The notes under the pieces were generated by a model that worked only from the letters and a program-made list of their open reading frames with translations, made no database searches and had not been told where the DNA came from. A DNA stretch of 64,000 nt from an uncultured Bacteroidales bacterium (lineage in GTDB: Bacteria > Bacteroidota > Bacteroidia > Bacteroidales > Muribaculaceae), in the NCBI GenBank assembly GCA_900544535.1, contig UQVH01000010.1, positions 1 through 64,000 of the forward strand, read 5' to 3'. Shown here piece by piece: positions 1 to 7,580 of this stretch. Position numbers and translations under genes: made by a program. Within the stretch, counting starts at the first letter, position 1; the number at the start of each line of letters is the position of its first letter.

Positions 1-5
1 TACGC

Positions 6-55
6 GGCCCTTGCAGTGGCCTGGATTCTTCCGACCGCTAACGCGGCCAGCCTGA
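6..55. repeat. Dispersed non-coding repeat, copy 1
   Basis: This 50-base stretch matches 34038-34086 over its whole length, with a few substitutions and one extra base in this copy. Both copies include the block ctggattcttcc, a short GC-rich inverted repeat (g-ccgc / gcggcc) and the end agcctga. Neither lies in a gene. It resembles a genome-dispersed intergenic element, but only two copies are visible here. Confidence 0.7.
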
Positions 56-96
56 CACACAGGGAGGTTGTTTCCGACTTTCCTTCCATCATTGCG

Positions 97-137
97 CAAC
101 TTACCCCGCGGGCTTGGGGAGCGGGCGGGGTAAGTTG
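97..137. other. Perfect 13-bp inverted repeat (hairpin)
   Basis: Bases 97-109 (caacttaccccgc) pair perfectly with 125-137 around a 15-base loop. No strong T-run follows directly on either side, so it could be a terminator of a gene lying left of the window or part of the neighbouring repeat element. Confidence 0.5.
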
Positions 138-153
138 TTGAGGGTTAGATAAT

Positions 154-183
154 AAAAAAATTGATTGTCTCTCGACAACCAAT
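154..183 (-). terminator. Intrinsic terminator, leftward
   Basis: Read on the minus strand, a ten-pair stem (183-174 with 169-160, one G-T pair) closes a four-base loop and runs into seven T residues (160-154). This is the classic shape of a factor-independent terminator. It sits about 40-60 bases downstream of the leftward promoter at 224-254. Confidence 0.55.
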
Positions 184-223
184 CTTAGTTAACCTTAAAT
201 CTAATACCATGAAAAACACGTTA

Positions 224-254
224 CAAAGGTAAGCCTTTTCTGAATTTCCACCAA
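224..254 (-). promoter_or_regulatory. Leftward Bacteroidetes-type promoter (orphan)
   Basis: On the minus strand TTG (254-252) is followed after exactly 20 bases by TACCTTTG (231-224), matching the TAnnTTTG consensus. No recognisable gene lies downstream before the hairpin at 154-183, so it may drive a short RNA of roughly 60 bases. A 21-codon frame beginning at 210 is also present, and whether it is translated is unknown. Confidence 0.5.
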
Positions 255-405
255 ACATCACGCAACAAAAACCTACTTATTTAACATATTTTATAACGAT
301 TTGTTTCAAAAAACATCTTTTAGCCGATATTTTGGCAGAAAAAGCATCTTGCGATAGCAATTTGCCACCAAACATCACCGACTCCGGCGGAGTACAAAAT
401 TAGTG

Positions 406-436
406 TTGCGCCGACGCTAAAAATTTTGTATCTTTG
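406..436 (+). promoter_or_regulatory. parC promoter (-33/-7)
   Basis: TTG at 406-408 and TATCTTTG at 429-436 are separated by 20 bases, the spacing of the Bacteroidetes primary sigma promoter. The ATG at 473 lies 36 bases downstream. An earlier in-frame TTG at 434 overlaps the -7 element and so cannot be the start. Confidence 0.8.
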
Positions 437-472
437 CCTATCATAGTAAATACACCCTATTTTCACTGCATT

Positions 473-3190
473 ATGAGCGAGGATACACCGAACAATGATA
501 CCATAGAAGAAGCCGATGACGAACTCCGCGACGGGAACCTGCCGGCGCGCAAAGAGAATTTCGATCCGCGGATCATTGTCGACACTTCAAACGACACCGT
601 GCGCCATCAGTTGCGCGGCATGTACCAGAGCTGGTTTCTGGACTATGCCAGCTACGTGATCCTTGAACGTGCTGTCCCCAACATTGAAGACGGCCTCAAA
701 CCGGTGCAGCGCCGTATCCTCCACTCGATGAAGCTCCTCGACGACGGTCGCTTCAACAAGGTGGCCAACATTGTGGGCCACACCATGCAGTTCCACCCCC
801 ACGGAGATGCCTCGATCTATGAGGCCCTCGTGCAGCTCGGACAGAAAGAACTGCTTGTGGAGACGCAGGGAAACTGGGGCAACACTCTGACCGGCGCCTC
901 GGCCGCCGCAGGCCGATATATCGAGGCGCGCCTCTCGCAGTTTGCCCTCGATGTGGTCTACAACCCGAAAGTCACCGACTGGACCCTCAGCTACGACGGC
1001 CGCAAAAAGGAGCCGATCACACTGCCGGTCAAATTCCCGCTGCTGCTCTCGAAGGGTGCCGAGGGTATCGCCGTAGGCCTCTCGTCCAAGATCCTCCCTC
1101 ATAACTTCAACGAGATCATCGACGCCGCCATCGCCTACCTGCGCGGCGAGGAATTCACCCTCTACCCCGACTTCTTCACCGGAGGCTTCATCGACGTCTC
1201 GCGCTACAACGACGGCGAGCGCGGCGGCGTGGTGAAGATCCGCGCCAAAATAGAAAAGATCGACAACAAGACCCTTGCCATCACCGAGATACCCTACGGC
1301 AAGACCACGGCGACGCTCATCGAGTCGATCATCAAGGCCCAGGAGGCGGGCAAGATAAAGATACGCAGTGTTGACGACAACACCGGCGAACATGCCAACG
1401 TGATCGTCTACCTCCAGCCCGGCACGTCGAGCGACAAGACAATCGACGCTCTCTATGCCTTCACCGACTGCGAGGTGTCGATTTCGCCCAACTGCTGCGT
1501 GATCTCCGACAACAAGCCCCACTTCGTAGGGGTCAGCGACGTGCTGCGCCACAACGTAGACTCAACCCGCACCATCCTCGGCAAGGAATTGCGCATACAG
1601 CTCGACGAGGTGCGCGAGCAGCTGCATTTCGCCTCGCTCGAACGCATCTTCATCGAGGAGCGCATCTACAAGGACAAGGGCTACGAGGAGAGCGAGAACC
1701 GCGCCCAGGCCATCGACCACATACGCGGACGCCTCGAAAAATACCGTGACCAGTTTATCCGCGAGGTCACCGACGACGACATCATCCGCCTCTTCGAGAT
1801 CAAGATGGGACGCATCCTGAAGTTCAACGCCGACAAGTGCGACGAACAGATCGCCGCCTTCAGGGACCGCATCGCCGACCTCAGCTCGAAGCTTGAACGA
1901 CTGACGGAATACACGATCGAGTGGTTCGGGAACCTCAAGCGCAAATACGGCGACGCCTACCCGCGCATGACCGTGCTGCGCAACTTCGACAACATCCAGG
2001 CCGCATCCGTGGCCGAGGCCAACGAGAAGCTCTACATCAACCGCGAGGAGGGCTTCATCGGCACGGCGCTGAAGAAGGACGAGTTTCTGTGCAACTGCTC
2101 GTCGATCGACGACGTCATCATCTTCTACAAGGACGGCCGCTACAAGGTGGTCAGGGTGCAGGAGAAACTTTTCATCGACAAGAACGTGCTCCACGTCGAC
2201 GTGTTCAAGCGCAACGACAAACGCACCGTCTACAACGTCATCTATCAGGACGGCAAGGGGGGCACATATTATATGAAGCGCTTCTTCGTCACGGGCATCA
2301 CCCGCGACAAGGAATATAACCTCACCGCCGGAAAGCCCGGAAGCCGCGTCTGCTGGTTCACGGTCAACCCCAACGGCGAGGCAGAGGTGGTCAAGGTGAC
2401 TCTCAAGCCGAAACTGCGCCTGAAGACTCTCCAGTTTGACGTCGACTTCTCGAAGATCAACATCAAGGGCCGCGCGTCGCTGGGCAACATCGTGACACGC
2501 AACGAAGTCCACCGCTTCTCGCTCAAGGAGAAGGGGCGCTCGACGCTCGGCGGACGCGACGTGTGGTATGATCCCGACGTCATGCGCCTCAACTACGACG
2601 GCCGCGGCGAGTATCTCGGCGAGTTCAACAGCGGCGACCTCGTGCTCGTGGTTCAGAAAAACGGCGAGTACTACACTTCGACCTTCGAGGCGTCAAACCA
2701 CTACCCCGACAACATACTGCGCATCGAGAAATTCGCTCCCCACAAGGTCTGGACCGCGATCCTCGACGACGCCGACCAGAAATATCCCTATCTCAAACGC
2801 TTCACCTTCGAGCCGACGGCCAAGCCACAGCGCTATCTCGGCGAGAACGAGAAATCGACCCTGCTGCTGCTGAGCGACGAGCCGGGTCTGCGCGTGGAGG
2901 TGACATTCGGAGGCGCCGATTCGTTCCGTCCGGCCATGGAGGTCGTGGCGCGCGAGTTCATAGCCGTCAAGTCGGTCAAGGCCAAAGGCAAGCGCCTGAC
3001 CACCTTCGCCATCGACCATATCACCGAGCTTGAGCCTGTGGCCACCGAGGAGGATCTCGACAACGACGACGAGGAGAATCCCGCCGAAGGAGCCGCGGAG
3101 GAGGGGCAGGAGACTCCCGTGGAGCCTGAAAAGAGCGACGACGAAGTCCGCGACGAACTCACCGGCCAGCACAGACTCTTTGAGGAGTGA
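473..3190 (+). CDS. parC: DNA topoisomerase IV subunit A
   Basis: This is the DNA-breaking subunit of a type IIA topoisomerase, which with ParE separates daughter chromosomes and relaxes supercoils. The 905-residue product has the winged-helix breakage-reunion domain at its start. The catalytic tyrosine is Tyr149 in AAAGRYIEARL, and the DNA-gate motif HPHGD is at 108-112. A coiled-coil region follows (about 390-500), then a beta-propeller C-terminal domain and an acidic tail. No GyrA box was seen, and the sequence reads as Bacteroidetes ParC rather than GyrA. The start is set at ATG 473 because the longer TTG start at 434 lies inside the -7 promoter element. Two genes follow within 39 and 20 bases and are probably cotranscribed. 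parE is not in the 472 bases upstream. Residue 113, at the quinolone-critical serine position, is alanine. Confidence 0.95.
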   Translation: MSEDTPNNDTIEEADDELRDGNLPARKENFDPRIIVDTSNDTVRHQLRGMYQSWFLDYASYVILERAVPNIEDGLKPVQRRILHSMKLLDDGRFNKVANIVGHTMQFHPHGDASIYEALVQLGQKELLVETQGNWGNTLTGASAAAGRYIEARLSQFALDVVYNPKVTDWTLSYDGRKKEPITLPVKFPLLLSKGAEGIAVGLSSKILPHNFNEIIDAAIAYLRGEEFTLYPDFFTGGFIDVSRYNDGERGGVVKIRAKIEKIDNKTLAITEIPYGKTTATLIESIIKAQEAGKIKIRSVDDNTGEHANVIVYLQPGTSSDKTIDALYAFTDCEVSISPNCCVISDNKPHFVGVSDVLRHNVDSTRTILGKELRIQLDEVREQLHFASLERIFIEERIYKDKGYEESENRAQAIDHIRGRLEKYRDQFIREVTDDDIIRLFEIKMGRILKFNADKCDEQIAAFRDRIADLSSKLERLTEYTIEWFGNLKRKYGDAYPRMTVLRNFDNIQAASVAEANEKLYINREEGFIGTALKKDEFLCNCSSIDDVIIFYKDGRYKVVRVQEKLFIDKNVLHVDVFKRNDKRTVYNVIYQDGKGGTYYMKRFFVTGITRDKEYNLTAGKPGSRVCWFTVNPNGEAEVVKVTLKPKLRLKTLQFDVDFSKINIKGRASLGNIVTRNEVHRFSLKEKGRSTLGGRDVWYDPDVMRLNYDGRGEYLGEFNSGDLVLVVQKNGEYYTSTFEASNHYPDNILRIEKFAPHKVWTAILDDADQKYPYLKRFTFEPTAKPQRYLGENEKSTLLLLSDEPGLRVEVTFGGADSFRPAMEVVAREFIAVKSVKAKGKRLTTFAIDHITELEPVATEEDLDNDDEENPAEGAAEEGQETPVEPEKSDDEVRDELTGQHRLFEE

Positions 3191-3229
3191 TCCACCCGAA
3201 CCCTTCCACAGAAGCCATTCAGACGACAA

Positions 3230-4099
3230 ATGATCAGAAAAACCATACTCTCCGCAATCCTCGCATGGCTGGGCGCCACGGGTGCCTGTGCGGACGATCT
3301 TACGCAATCCGACTCTGCCGCGACTGTCCTGCGGCCCGTTTTCGCGGCCTATACCGTCGAATGGGGCTCATCGCACCTGACGGACACCTATCTGACGCCG
3401 CTCAAATACGACGGGTGGCACGCTGCTTTCGACTATCAGCGCTATCAGGCCATGAAGTTCGCCCCGCGCGACTGGACCATGCGCCTCAGCCTCAATCTGA
3501 GCGTCGACAAGACCGACAATCCGGCGCGCAACGCCTCGATGTGGGACATAATGCTCACGGCCGACTGGGGCATGATGCGGAAGTGGCGCCCCGCGGAGGG
3601 TCTGACGCTTGCCGCCGGCGGCTCGACCGGAATCGAACTCGGCTGCCTCTACAACGCCCGCAACGGCAACAATCCCGCCTCGGCCAAAGCGGCCTGGACG
3701 GTCAATCTCACCGGATTCGCCTCTTACCGCACTAAACTCTGGCGCCTGCCGGTGACTTTCACCTATCAGCCCACTCTGCCCGTCACGGGAGTGTTTTTCT
3801 CGCCTGACTACGGCGAGCTTTACTACGAAATCTATCTCGGCGACCACAGCGGCCTGGCCCACTGGGCCTGGTGGGGCAACTATTTCCGGCTCGACAACCG
3901 CCTGAGCGCCGACCTGCACTTCGGATCGACCAACCTGCGCCTGGGCTACCACGGCAGCATCTTCTCGTCGAAGGTCAACCACCTGGTGACCAACCGCTTC
4001 ATCCACGCGCTGAGCATCGGCGTCAGCGGCGAATGGATCTCGGTGGACCCGCGTAAGGGTCTGCCGCGTAAAGCCGAAATGATCAACGCACTCTATTGA
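3230..4099 (+). CDS. Outer-membrane DUF3316 family protein
   Basis: A 289-residue protein with a clear signal peptide (about residues 1-21, ending ACA before DDL) and many short alternating amphipathic segments rich in Trp, Tyr and Gly, as in outer-membrane beta-barrels. The segments TDTYLTPLKY and QAMKFAPRDW and the run WGMMRKWRP recall the Bacteroidetes DUF3316 family, whose function is unknown. The gene follows parC by 39 bases. It is followed after 20 bases by an S41 protease lipoprotein, so the two are likely made together, although no functional link to topoisomerase is evident. The family assignment is from memory of sequence features, not a search. Confidence 0.75.
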   Translation: MIRKTILSAILAWLGATGACADDLTQSDSAATVLRPVFAAYTVEWGSSHLTDTYLTPLKYDGWHAAFDYQRYQAMKFAPRDWTMRLSLNLSVDKTDNPARNASMWDIMLTADWGMMRKWRPAEGLTLAAGGSTGIELGCLYNARNGNNPASAKAAWTVNLTGFASYRTKLWRLPVTFTYQPTLPVTGVFFSPDYGELYYEIYLGDHSGLAHWAWWGNYFRLDNRLSADLHFGSTNLRLGYHGSIFSSKVNHLVTNRFIHALSIGVSGEWISVDPRKGLPRKAEMINALY

Positions 4100-4119
4100 C
4101 GGACCGACACTTATCCCTT

Positions 4120-5148
4120 ATGAAAAAAACACTCTCGATAATATGCACACTGATCCTGACGGCGGCGCTCAGCGCCTGTCACGACGTCAGGGAATATGCC
4201 GACAACCCGCGCGGCAATTTCGAAGCCCTCTGGACCATCCTCGACGAACACTATTGCTTCTTCCAGCAGAAAGAGATCGACTGGGATGCCGTCCACGACA
4301 CCTACGCGCGCCGCATCGGCCCTGAGATGACCCGCGAGGAGCTGTTCATTGTCTGCGCCGACATGCTCGACGAGCTGCGCGACGGCCATGTCAACCTCTC
4401 GGCTCCCTTCAACACCTCCTACTACCGCAAATGGTGGAGCGACTACCCGCAGAACTTCTCGCAGCGGCTGATCGAGGAGTCGTATTTCAATTTCAACTAC
4501 CGTCAGAGCGCCGGAATGCTCTTCGGAATCCTCCGCGAGAACATCGGCTATATCTACTACGGCTCTTTCGCCAACCCTATCGGCGAGGGCAATCTCGACA
4601 ACGTGCTCTACTTTCTGAAAAATACCCAGGGACTGATCATCGACGTCCGCGACAACGGGGGTGGCGATCTGACCAACGTGCGCACCATCGTGGCCCGCTT
4701 TCTGACCGAACCGCGTGTCGTGGGCTACATCTCCCACAAGACCGGTCCCGGCCACGACGCCTTTTCCGAACCGCAGGAGATCACCTACAATCCCGCGGCG
4801 GTGGGACGCATCCGCTGGGGCAAGCCGGTGATCGTGCTGACCAACCGCTCGACATTCTCGGCGGCCAACAATTTCGCCTCGGTAATGAAACTCCTGCCCG
4901 GTGTGCGCCTCGTGGGTGCCACGACAGGGGGAGGCAGCGGTATGCCCTATTCCTCCGAACTTCCCAACGGCTGGGGAGTGCGCTTCTCGGCCTGCTCGAT
5001 GCTTGACGCCGAGCGCCGCAGCACCGAATCGGGCGTAGAGCCGACCGAAGGCTGCGCCGTAGACATGGACCCGATGGACGCTCTCGCAGGCAAAGACACC
5101 ATCCTCGAATTCGCCATCAACCTCCTCCAGAATCCGGCAGCAGAATAA
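4120..5148 (+). CDS. S41 family peptidase lipoprotein
   Basis: The 342-residue product has a lipoprotein signal with lipobox LSAC (Cys20), so it should be anchored to a membrane facing the periplasm or surface. The S41 (C-terminal processing peptidase / IRBP-type) core is visible: DVRDNGGG at 175-182, the motif TNRSTFSAAN with the probable nucleophile Ser247, and a glycine-rich GATTGGGSG at 267-275. A helical domain with ELRDGH (85-90) precedes the core, as in this family. No PDZ domain is obvious. ATG 4120 was chosen over an upstream in-frame ATG at 4096 because it gives a proper signal peptide and does not overlap the DUF3316 gene. It is the last gene of the parC transcription unit and converges with the gene at 5197. 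Confidence 0.88.
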   Translation: MKKTLSIICTLILTAALSACHDVREYADNPRGNFEALWTILDEHYCFFQQKEIDWDAVHDTYARRIGPEMTREELFIVCADMLDELRDGHVNLSAPFNTSYYRKWWSDYPQNFSQRLIEESYFNFNYRQSAGMLFGILRENIGYIYYGSFANPIGEGNLDNVLYFLKNTQGLIIDVRDNGGGDLTNVRTIVARFLTEPRVVGYISHKTGPGHDAFSEPQEITYNPAAVGRIRWGKPVIVLTNRSTFSAANNFASVMKLLPGVRLVGATTGGGSGMPYSSELPNGWGVRFSACSMLDAERRSTESGVEPTEGCAVDMDPMDALAGKDTILEFAINLLQNPAAE

Positions 5149-5196
5149 GTGAAGCTGGATAACGTCAGCCTTACACACCGGCTATTTAGATCCTCT

Positions 5197-6387
5197 CTAC
5201 TTGCTTGAGCCATGACAGGCGGGACATTTGCCCGTCCCTTTGCACTTTTTGCATTTACCGGTTCCATTACACGCAGTGCATTTGGCCTCTGAGCCACCGG
5301 CTTTATTCCATCCGGTTCCGTTGCAGTAGCCACACAATCCGCTTCCATGACACGCATTCTTGCGGCCGCTGCCGCTTGTTGGGGAGCATGTCCCCGAGCC
5401 GTTGCACTGTCTGCACCTATGATTCGATCCCTTCGCTTTTGAGCGGCCTCCTTCTGAAACCGGCATATCCCGACCCGTGTTCCCCGATACCTGAGAGGAG
5501 CCCTTGCCTGTCAGTCCGGAAACAGAGTTCATCAGTCCTGAAAGTATATCGAATACGTTATCATTTGCCGCATTTGCCGAGGCCTCTTCTGCTGCATAAT
5601 CGCGATTCGCCCAGCCACAATAAATACGGTTGATACTATACCCGTCTTTCAGACGCTGAGCCAAATAGTCGGTCAGCTCCTTTTTAGTATCCAAAGCCCC
5701 CAACGACTGCCTGACGCCTTTCCCGTCGCGATATTTGTCGTAAATAACGTAATAGTGTGTTCTGTCACCATATTTATTATAGGATTTGGAAACACTCCCC
5801 ACTACCCACGACTCCGCCGCCATTTTCTTGAATCCCTCTATCAAATCGGCATAGCCGGTATAAGAGTCGTATTTCTGTTCAACGACATCGTCATGCCCGT
5901 TTTGGGCATACGCGGCAAACGACGCATAAGTAGTGACATATAAGCCGTCTTTATTTTTCTTGGCAAGCTTTTTCTGGTCAAGGTCCTCAAAAAATTCCTG
6001 CTTGCTTATGCCAGTTCTGAAATCATATATGGCATAGTGTCTGAGATAATTGTAGTATGACAGCGAAAACCCTTCTTTCAGTCTCTTTTTGCTCTCTTTC
6101 TTTAAATCCCATGGAGTTATTACCGCAAAGGATTGCTGTATGCCCTCCGTGTTCCTTTTATGCGTGACCATTGTGCCGAATTTGGAATGGACTATCGACA
6201 CCACATAGCGGCCACGGTCAAAAAGCGCCTGTATATCAGCGGCCTTTGGCTCAGCCGGATAAATATCGCATTTTAAATCGTCCACTTTATTATCAGTCAT
6301 GTGGACCACGAAGCTGCCGTCGTTCCGCTCCTCTGCCATTACAGAAACGCAGCATAAAAGCAAAATCAGGACTAAATACTTTTTCAT
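5197..6387 (-). CDS. Secreted protein with DnaJ-type zinc-finger tail
   Basis: The 396-residue product begins with a signal peptide (MKKYLVLILLLCCVSVMA). The middle (about 50-290) has weakly repeating units of a Gly-Tyr/Phe-rich strand pattern (RGRYVVSI, KEGFSLSYY, KDGLYVTTY, KDGYSINRI), vaguely like DUF7477-type repeats. The last 80 residues carry about five CxxCxGxG motifs (CRQCNGSG, CGYCNGTG, CTACNGTG, CKKCKGTG, CPACHGSS) plus one degenerate copy. This is the zinc-binding pattern of DnaJ, but with no J domain. Start ATG 6387 is preferred over a TTG four codons earlier. It lies 55 bases downstream of the toxin gene in a visibly A+T-richer patch. Function is unknown; zinc-dependent protein binding outside the cytoplasm is an inference. 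Confidence 0.7.
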   Translation of the reverse strand: MKKYLVLILLLCCVSVMAEERNDGSFVVHMTDNKVDDLKCDIYPAEPKAADIQALFDRGRYVVSIVHSKFGTMVTHKRNTEGIQQSFAVITPWDLKKESKKRLKEGFSLSYYNYLRHYAIYDFRTGISKQEFFEDLDQKKLAKKNKDGLYVTTYASFAAYAQNGHDDVVEQKYDSYTGYADLIEGFKKMAAESWVVGSVSKSYNKYGDRTHYYVIYDKYRDGKGVRQSLGALDTKKELTDYLAQRLKDGYSINRIYCGWANRDYAAEEASANAANDNVFDILSGLMNSVSGLTGKGSSQVSGNTGRDMPVSEGGRSKAKGSNHRCRQCNGSGTCSPTSGSGRKNACHGSGLCGYCNGTGWNKAGGSEAKCTACNGTGKCKKCKGTGKCPACHGSSK

Positions 6388-6442
6388 AACAATATGCAAT
6401 AATATGGTTTCTTTTCATAAAAGCTATATAGATCCGCATATC

Positions 6443-6781
6443 CTACAATTCAAGATCTTTAATCATCTTTTGGATTAAAGCTACATCGACAGTAGAATAA
6501 TCAGATTTATCATATATATCTATCAGATATATGTGGCCGTCTTCTTCCGTAGTTACCACTGTATAGGTGATAACCCGCGCACCACCCGACTTACCGCGTC
6601 CTTTTGAGGTAATCGCCATACGTATCTTGCGTATGCCCGGAGTCAGCTCATCGCCCTGAAACGGGTTTTCACGCAACGATTTCACAAACCCCTCAAAATC
6701 ATGCCTTAACGAGTGATGGCGCTTGGAAAGCATCTTCAGGCTTCTACGAAAATTCTCCGTAGCTTCAATCTCAAAGTTCAT
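6443..6781 (-). CDS. RelE/ParE-superfamily toxin
   Basis: A 112-residue basic protein with the compact RelE-fold layout: an N-terminal helical hairpin (FRRSLKMLSKRHHSLRHDF), a central strand with KIRMAI, a GRGKSGGARVI turn, then the strand and tail IYLIDIYDKSDYSTV. RelE-family toxins are usually ribosome-dependent mRNA interferases, while ParE members poison gyrase; which applies here cannot be told. The start overlaps the end of the antitoxin gene by 11 bases, the usual translational coupling of such pairs. The base composition is lower in G+C than flanking genes, consistent with acquisition by transfer. Confidence 0.8.
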   Translation of the reverse strand: MNFEIEATENFRRSLKMLSKRHHSLRHDFEGFVKSLRENPFQGDELTPGIRKIRMAITSKGRGKSGGARVITYTVVTTEEDGHIYLIDIYDKSDYSTVDVALIQKMIKDLEL

Positions 6782-7004
6782 CGAGCAGTTCTTCTACGGA
6801 ATAACCTTTTGATTTTCCTTCTTTTATACGCTTTACGTCCTGTAATCCCTTGCAGATGCGCGAAGTAAGCGTGTCATCTTCGCTAACGGGAGTGATTTTA
6901 AACATTCCGATGCGCGATGACAGGAGAACCGATTCGCCTTTAAGGGCTTTGCTTAAAATGGCGGTCTGATTAGCCCTGAAATCTCTTGCACTTACAATTT
7001 CCAT
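6771..7004 (-). CDS. Phd/YefM-like antitoxin
   Basis: A 77-residue acidic protein. Its N-terminus (SARDFRANQTAILSKALKGESVLL) has the shape of the Phd/YefM DNA-binding dimerisation domain. The C-terminal half (KGYSVEELLDEL) is a short acidic helix of the sort that wraps the toxin. It precedes and overlaps the toxin gene by 11 bases, as expected for a type II module. Antitoxins of this type repress their own promoter, and a 7+7 bp palindrome lies just upstream at 7050-7066. Confidence 0.8.
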   Translation of the reverse strand: MEIVSARDFRANQTAILSKALKGESVLLSSRIGMFKITPVSEDDTLTSRICKGLQDVKRIKEGKSKGYSVEELLDEL

Positions 7005-7028
7005 AATCCAAATTTATCTGATTTCCTA

Positions 7029-7036
7029 CAAAGATA
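7029..7036 (-). promoter_or_regulatory. Toxin-antitoxin promoter -7 element
   Basis: TATCTTTG on the minus strand, 24 bases before the antitoxin ATG. No TTG at the ideal 19-22 base spacing is present; the nearest ones lie in the adjoining palindrome. Confidence 0.6.
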
Positions 7037-7049
7037 ACAACCGGACACC

Positions 7050-7066
7050 AAATTGGTATCCAATTT
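7050..7066. promoter_or_regulatory. Palindromic operator candidate of the toxin-antitoxin operon
   Basis: The 17 bases AAATTGG-TAT-CCAATTT form a perfect 7-bp inverted repeat centred 22-29 bases upstream of the -7 element, covering the place where the -33 box should be. Antitoxin binding here would block RNA polymerase. The operator role is inferred from position and symmetry. Confidence 0.6.
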
Positions 7067-7090
7067 AATATAATTTAACCCTATGATCAA

Positions 7091-7564
7091 TCAGAAGTCG
7101 GCGAAGCAGTACGGGAGGAGGGAGCGCACGGAGGGGAAGATGAGGATGCGGGAGGTGCCGGCGAGGATGACGGGAACGGGACCGCCGGCGAGGGTTTCGT
7201 ATTCGAGGAGCACCTGACGGCAGGCGCCGCAGGGGGAGATGGGGTCGGTCAGTTCCTTGCCGTCGGTTCCGCGGGCGGCGATGGCGATGGTTTTGAAGCG
7301 GGCGTCGGGATAAGTCGAGTGGGCATAGAAAGCAGTAGTGCGCTCGGCGCAGGTACCCGACGGATAGGCGGCGTTTTCCTGATTGGAGCCGCTCAGCATC
7401 TCGCCGTTGTCGAGGAGGATGGCGGCGCCGACATGAAATTTGCTATACGGGGCATAGCTGCGGTAGGTGGCCTTGCGGGCAAGGGTCACGAGTTTCTGCT
7501 GCTCGGCGGTGAGTTCTTCGAACGCGGCTTCGCGGACGGGTATGGTGATGTCAAAAGTTTTCAT
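7091..7564 (-). CDS. cdd: Cytidine deaminase
   Basis: This cytosolic enzyme hydrolyses cytidine and deoxycytidine to uridine and deoxyuridine for pyrimidine salvage. The 157-residue product has the zinc-site motifs of the family: TCAER, with zinc ligand Cys72 and catalytic Glu74, and PCGACRQ with Cys112 and Cys115. The substrate-binding SKFHVGAAIL segment lies at 41-50. ATG 7564 is used because a longer reading frame upstream would overlap the tyrosine phosphatase gene, which ends 16 bases before. The two genes share the promoter at 8173-8203. Confidence 0.92.
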   Translation of the reverse strand: MKTFDITIPVREAAFEELTAEQQKLVTLARKATYRSYAPYSKFHVGAAILLDNGEMLSGSNQENAAYPSGTCAERTTAFYAHSTYPDARFKTIAIAARGTDGKELTDPISPCGACRQVLLEYETLAGGPVPVILAGTSRILIFPSVRSLLPYCFADF

Positions 7565-7580
7565 ATCAGGCTGGAGTTTT

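Larger units (their letters stand above)
1..472. other. Non-coding region upstream of parC
   Basis: No convincing protein gene is seen in these 472 bases. They hold one copy of a dispersed repeat (6-55), a perfect 13-bp inverted repeat (97-109 with 125-137), a leftward promoter-like pair (224-254) followed by a leftward terminator-like hairpin (154-183), a 14-base direct repeat (248-261 and 365-378), and the parC promoter (406-436). The stretch 140-430 is visibly A+T rich compared with the genes around it. Confidence 0.75.

Noticed and set aside
434..472. TTG start of parC 13 codons upstream of ATG 473
   Set aside because: The codon is part of the -7 promoter element, so it would not be in the transcript.
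587..1552. 321-codon open frame antisense to parC
   Set aside because: It is a composition shadow of parC; the predicted product has no recognisable motif and no promoter.
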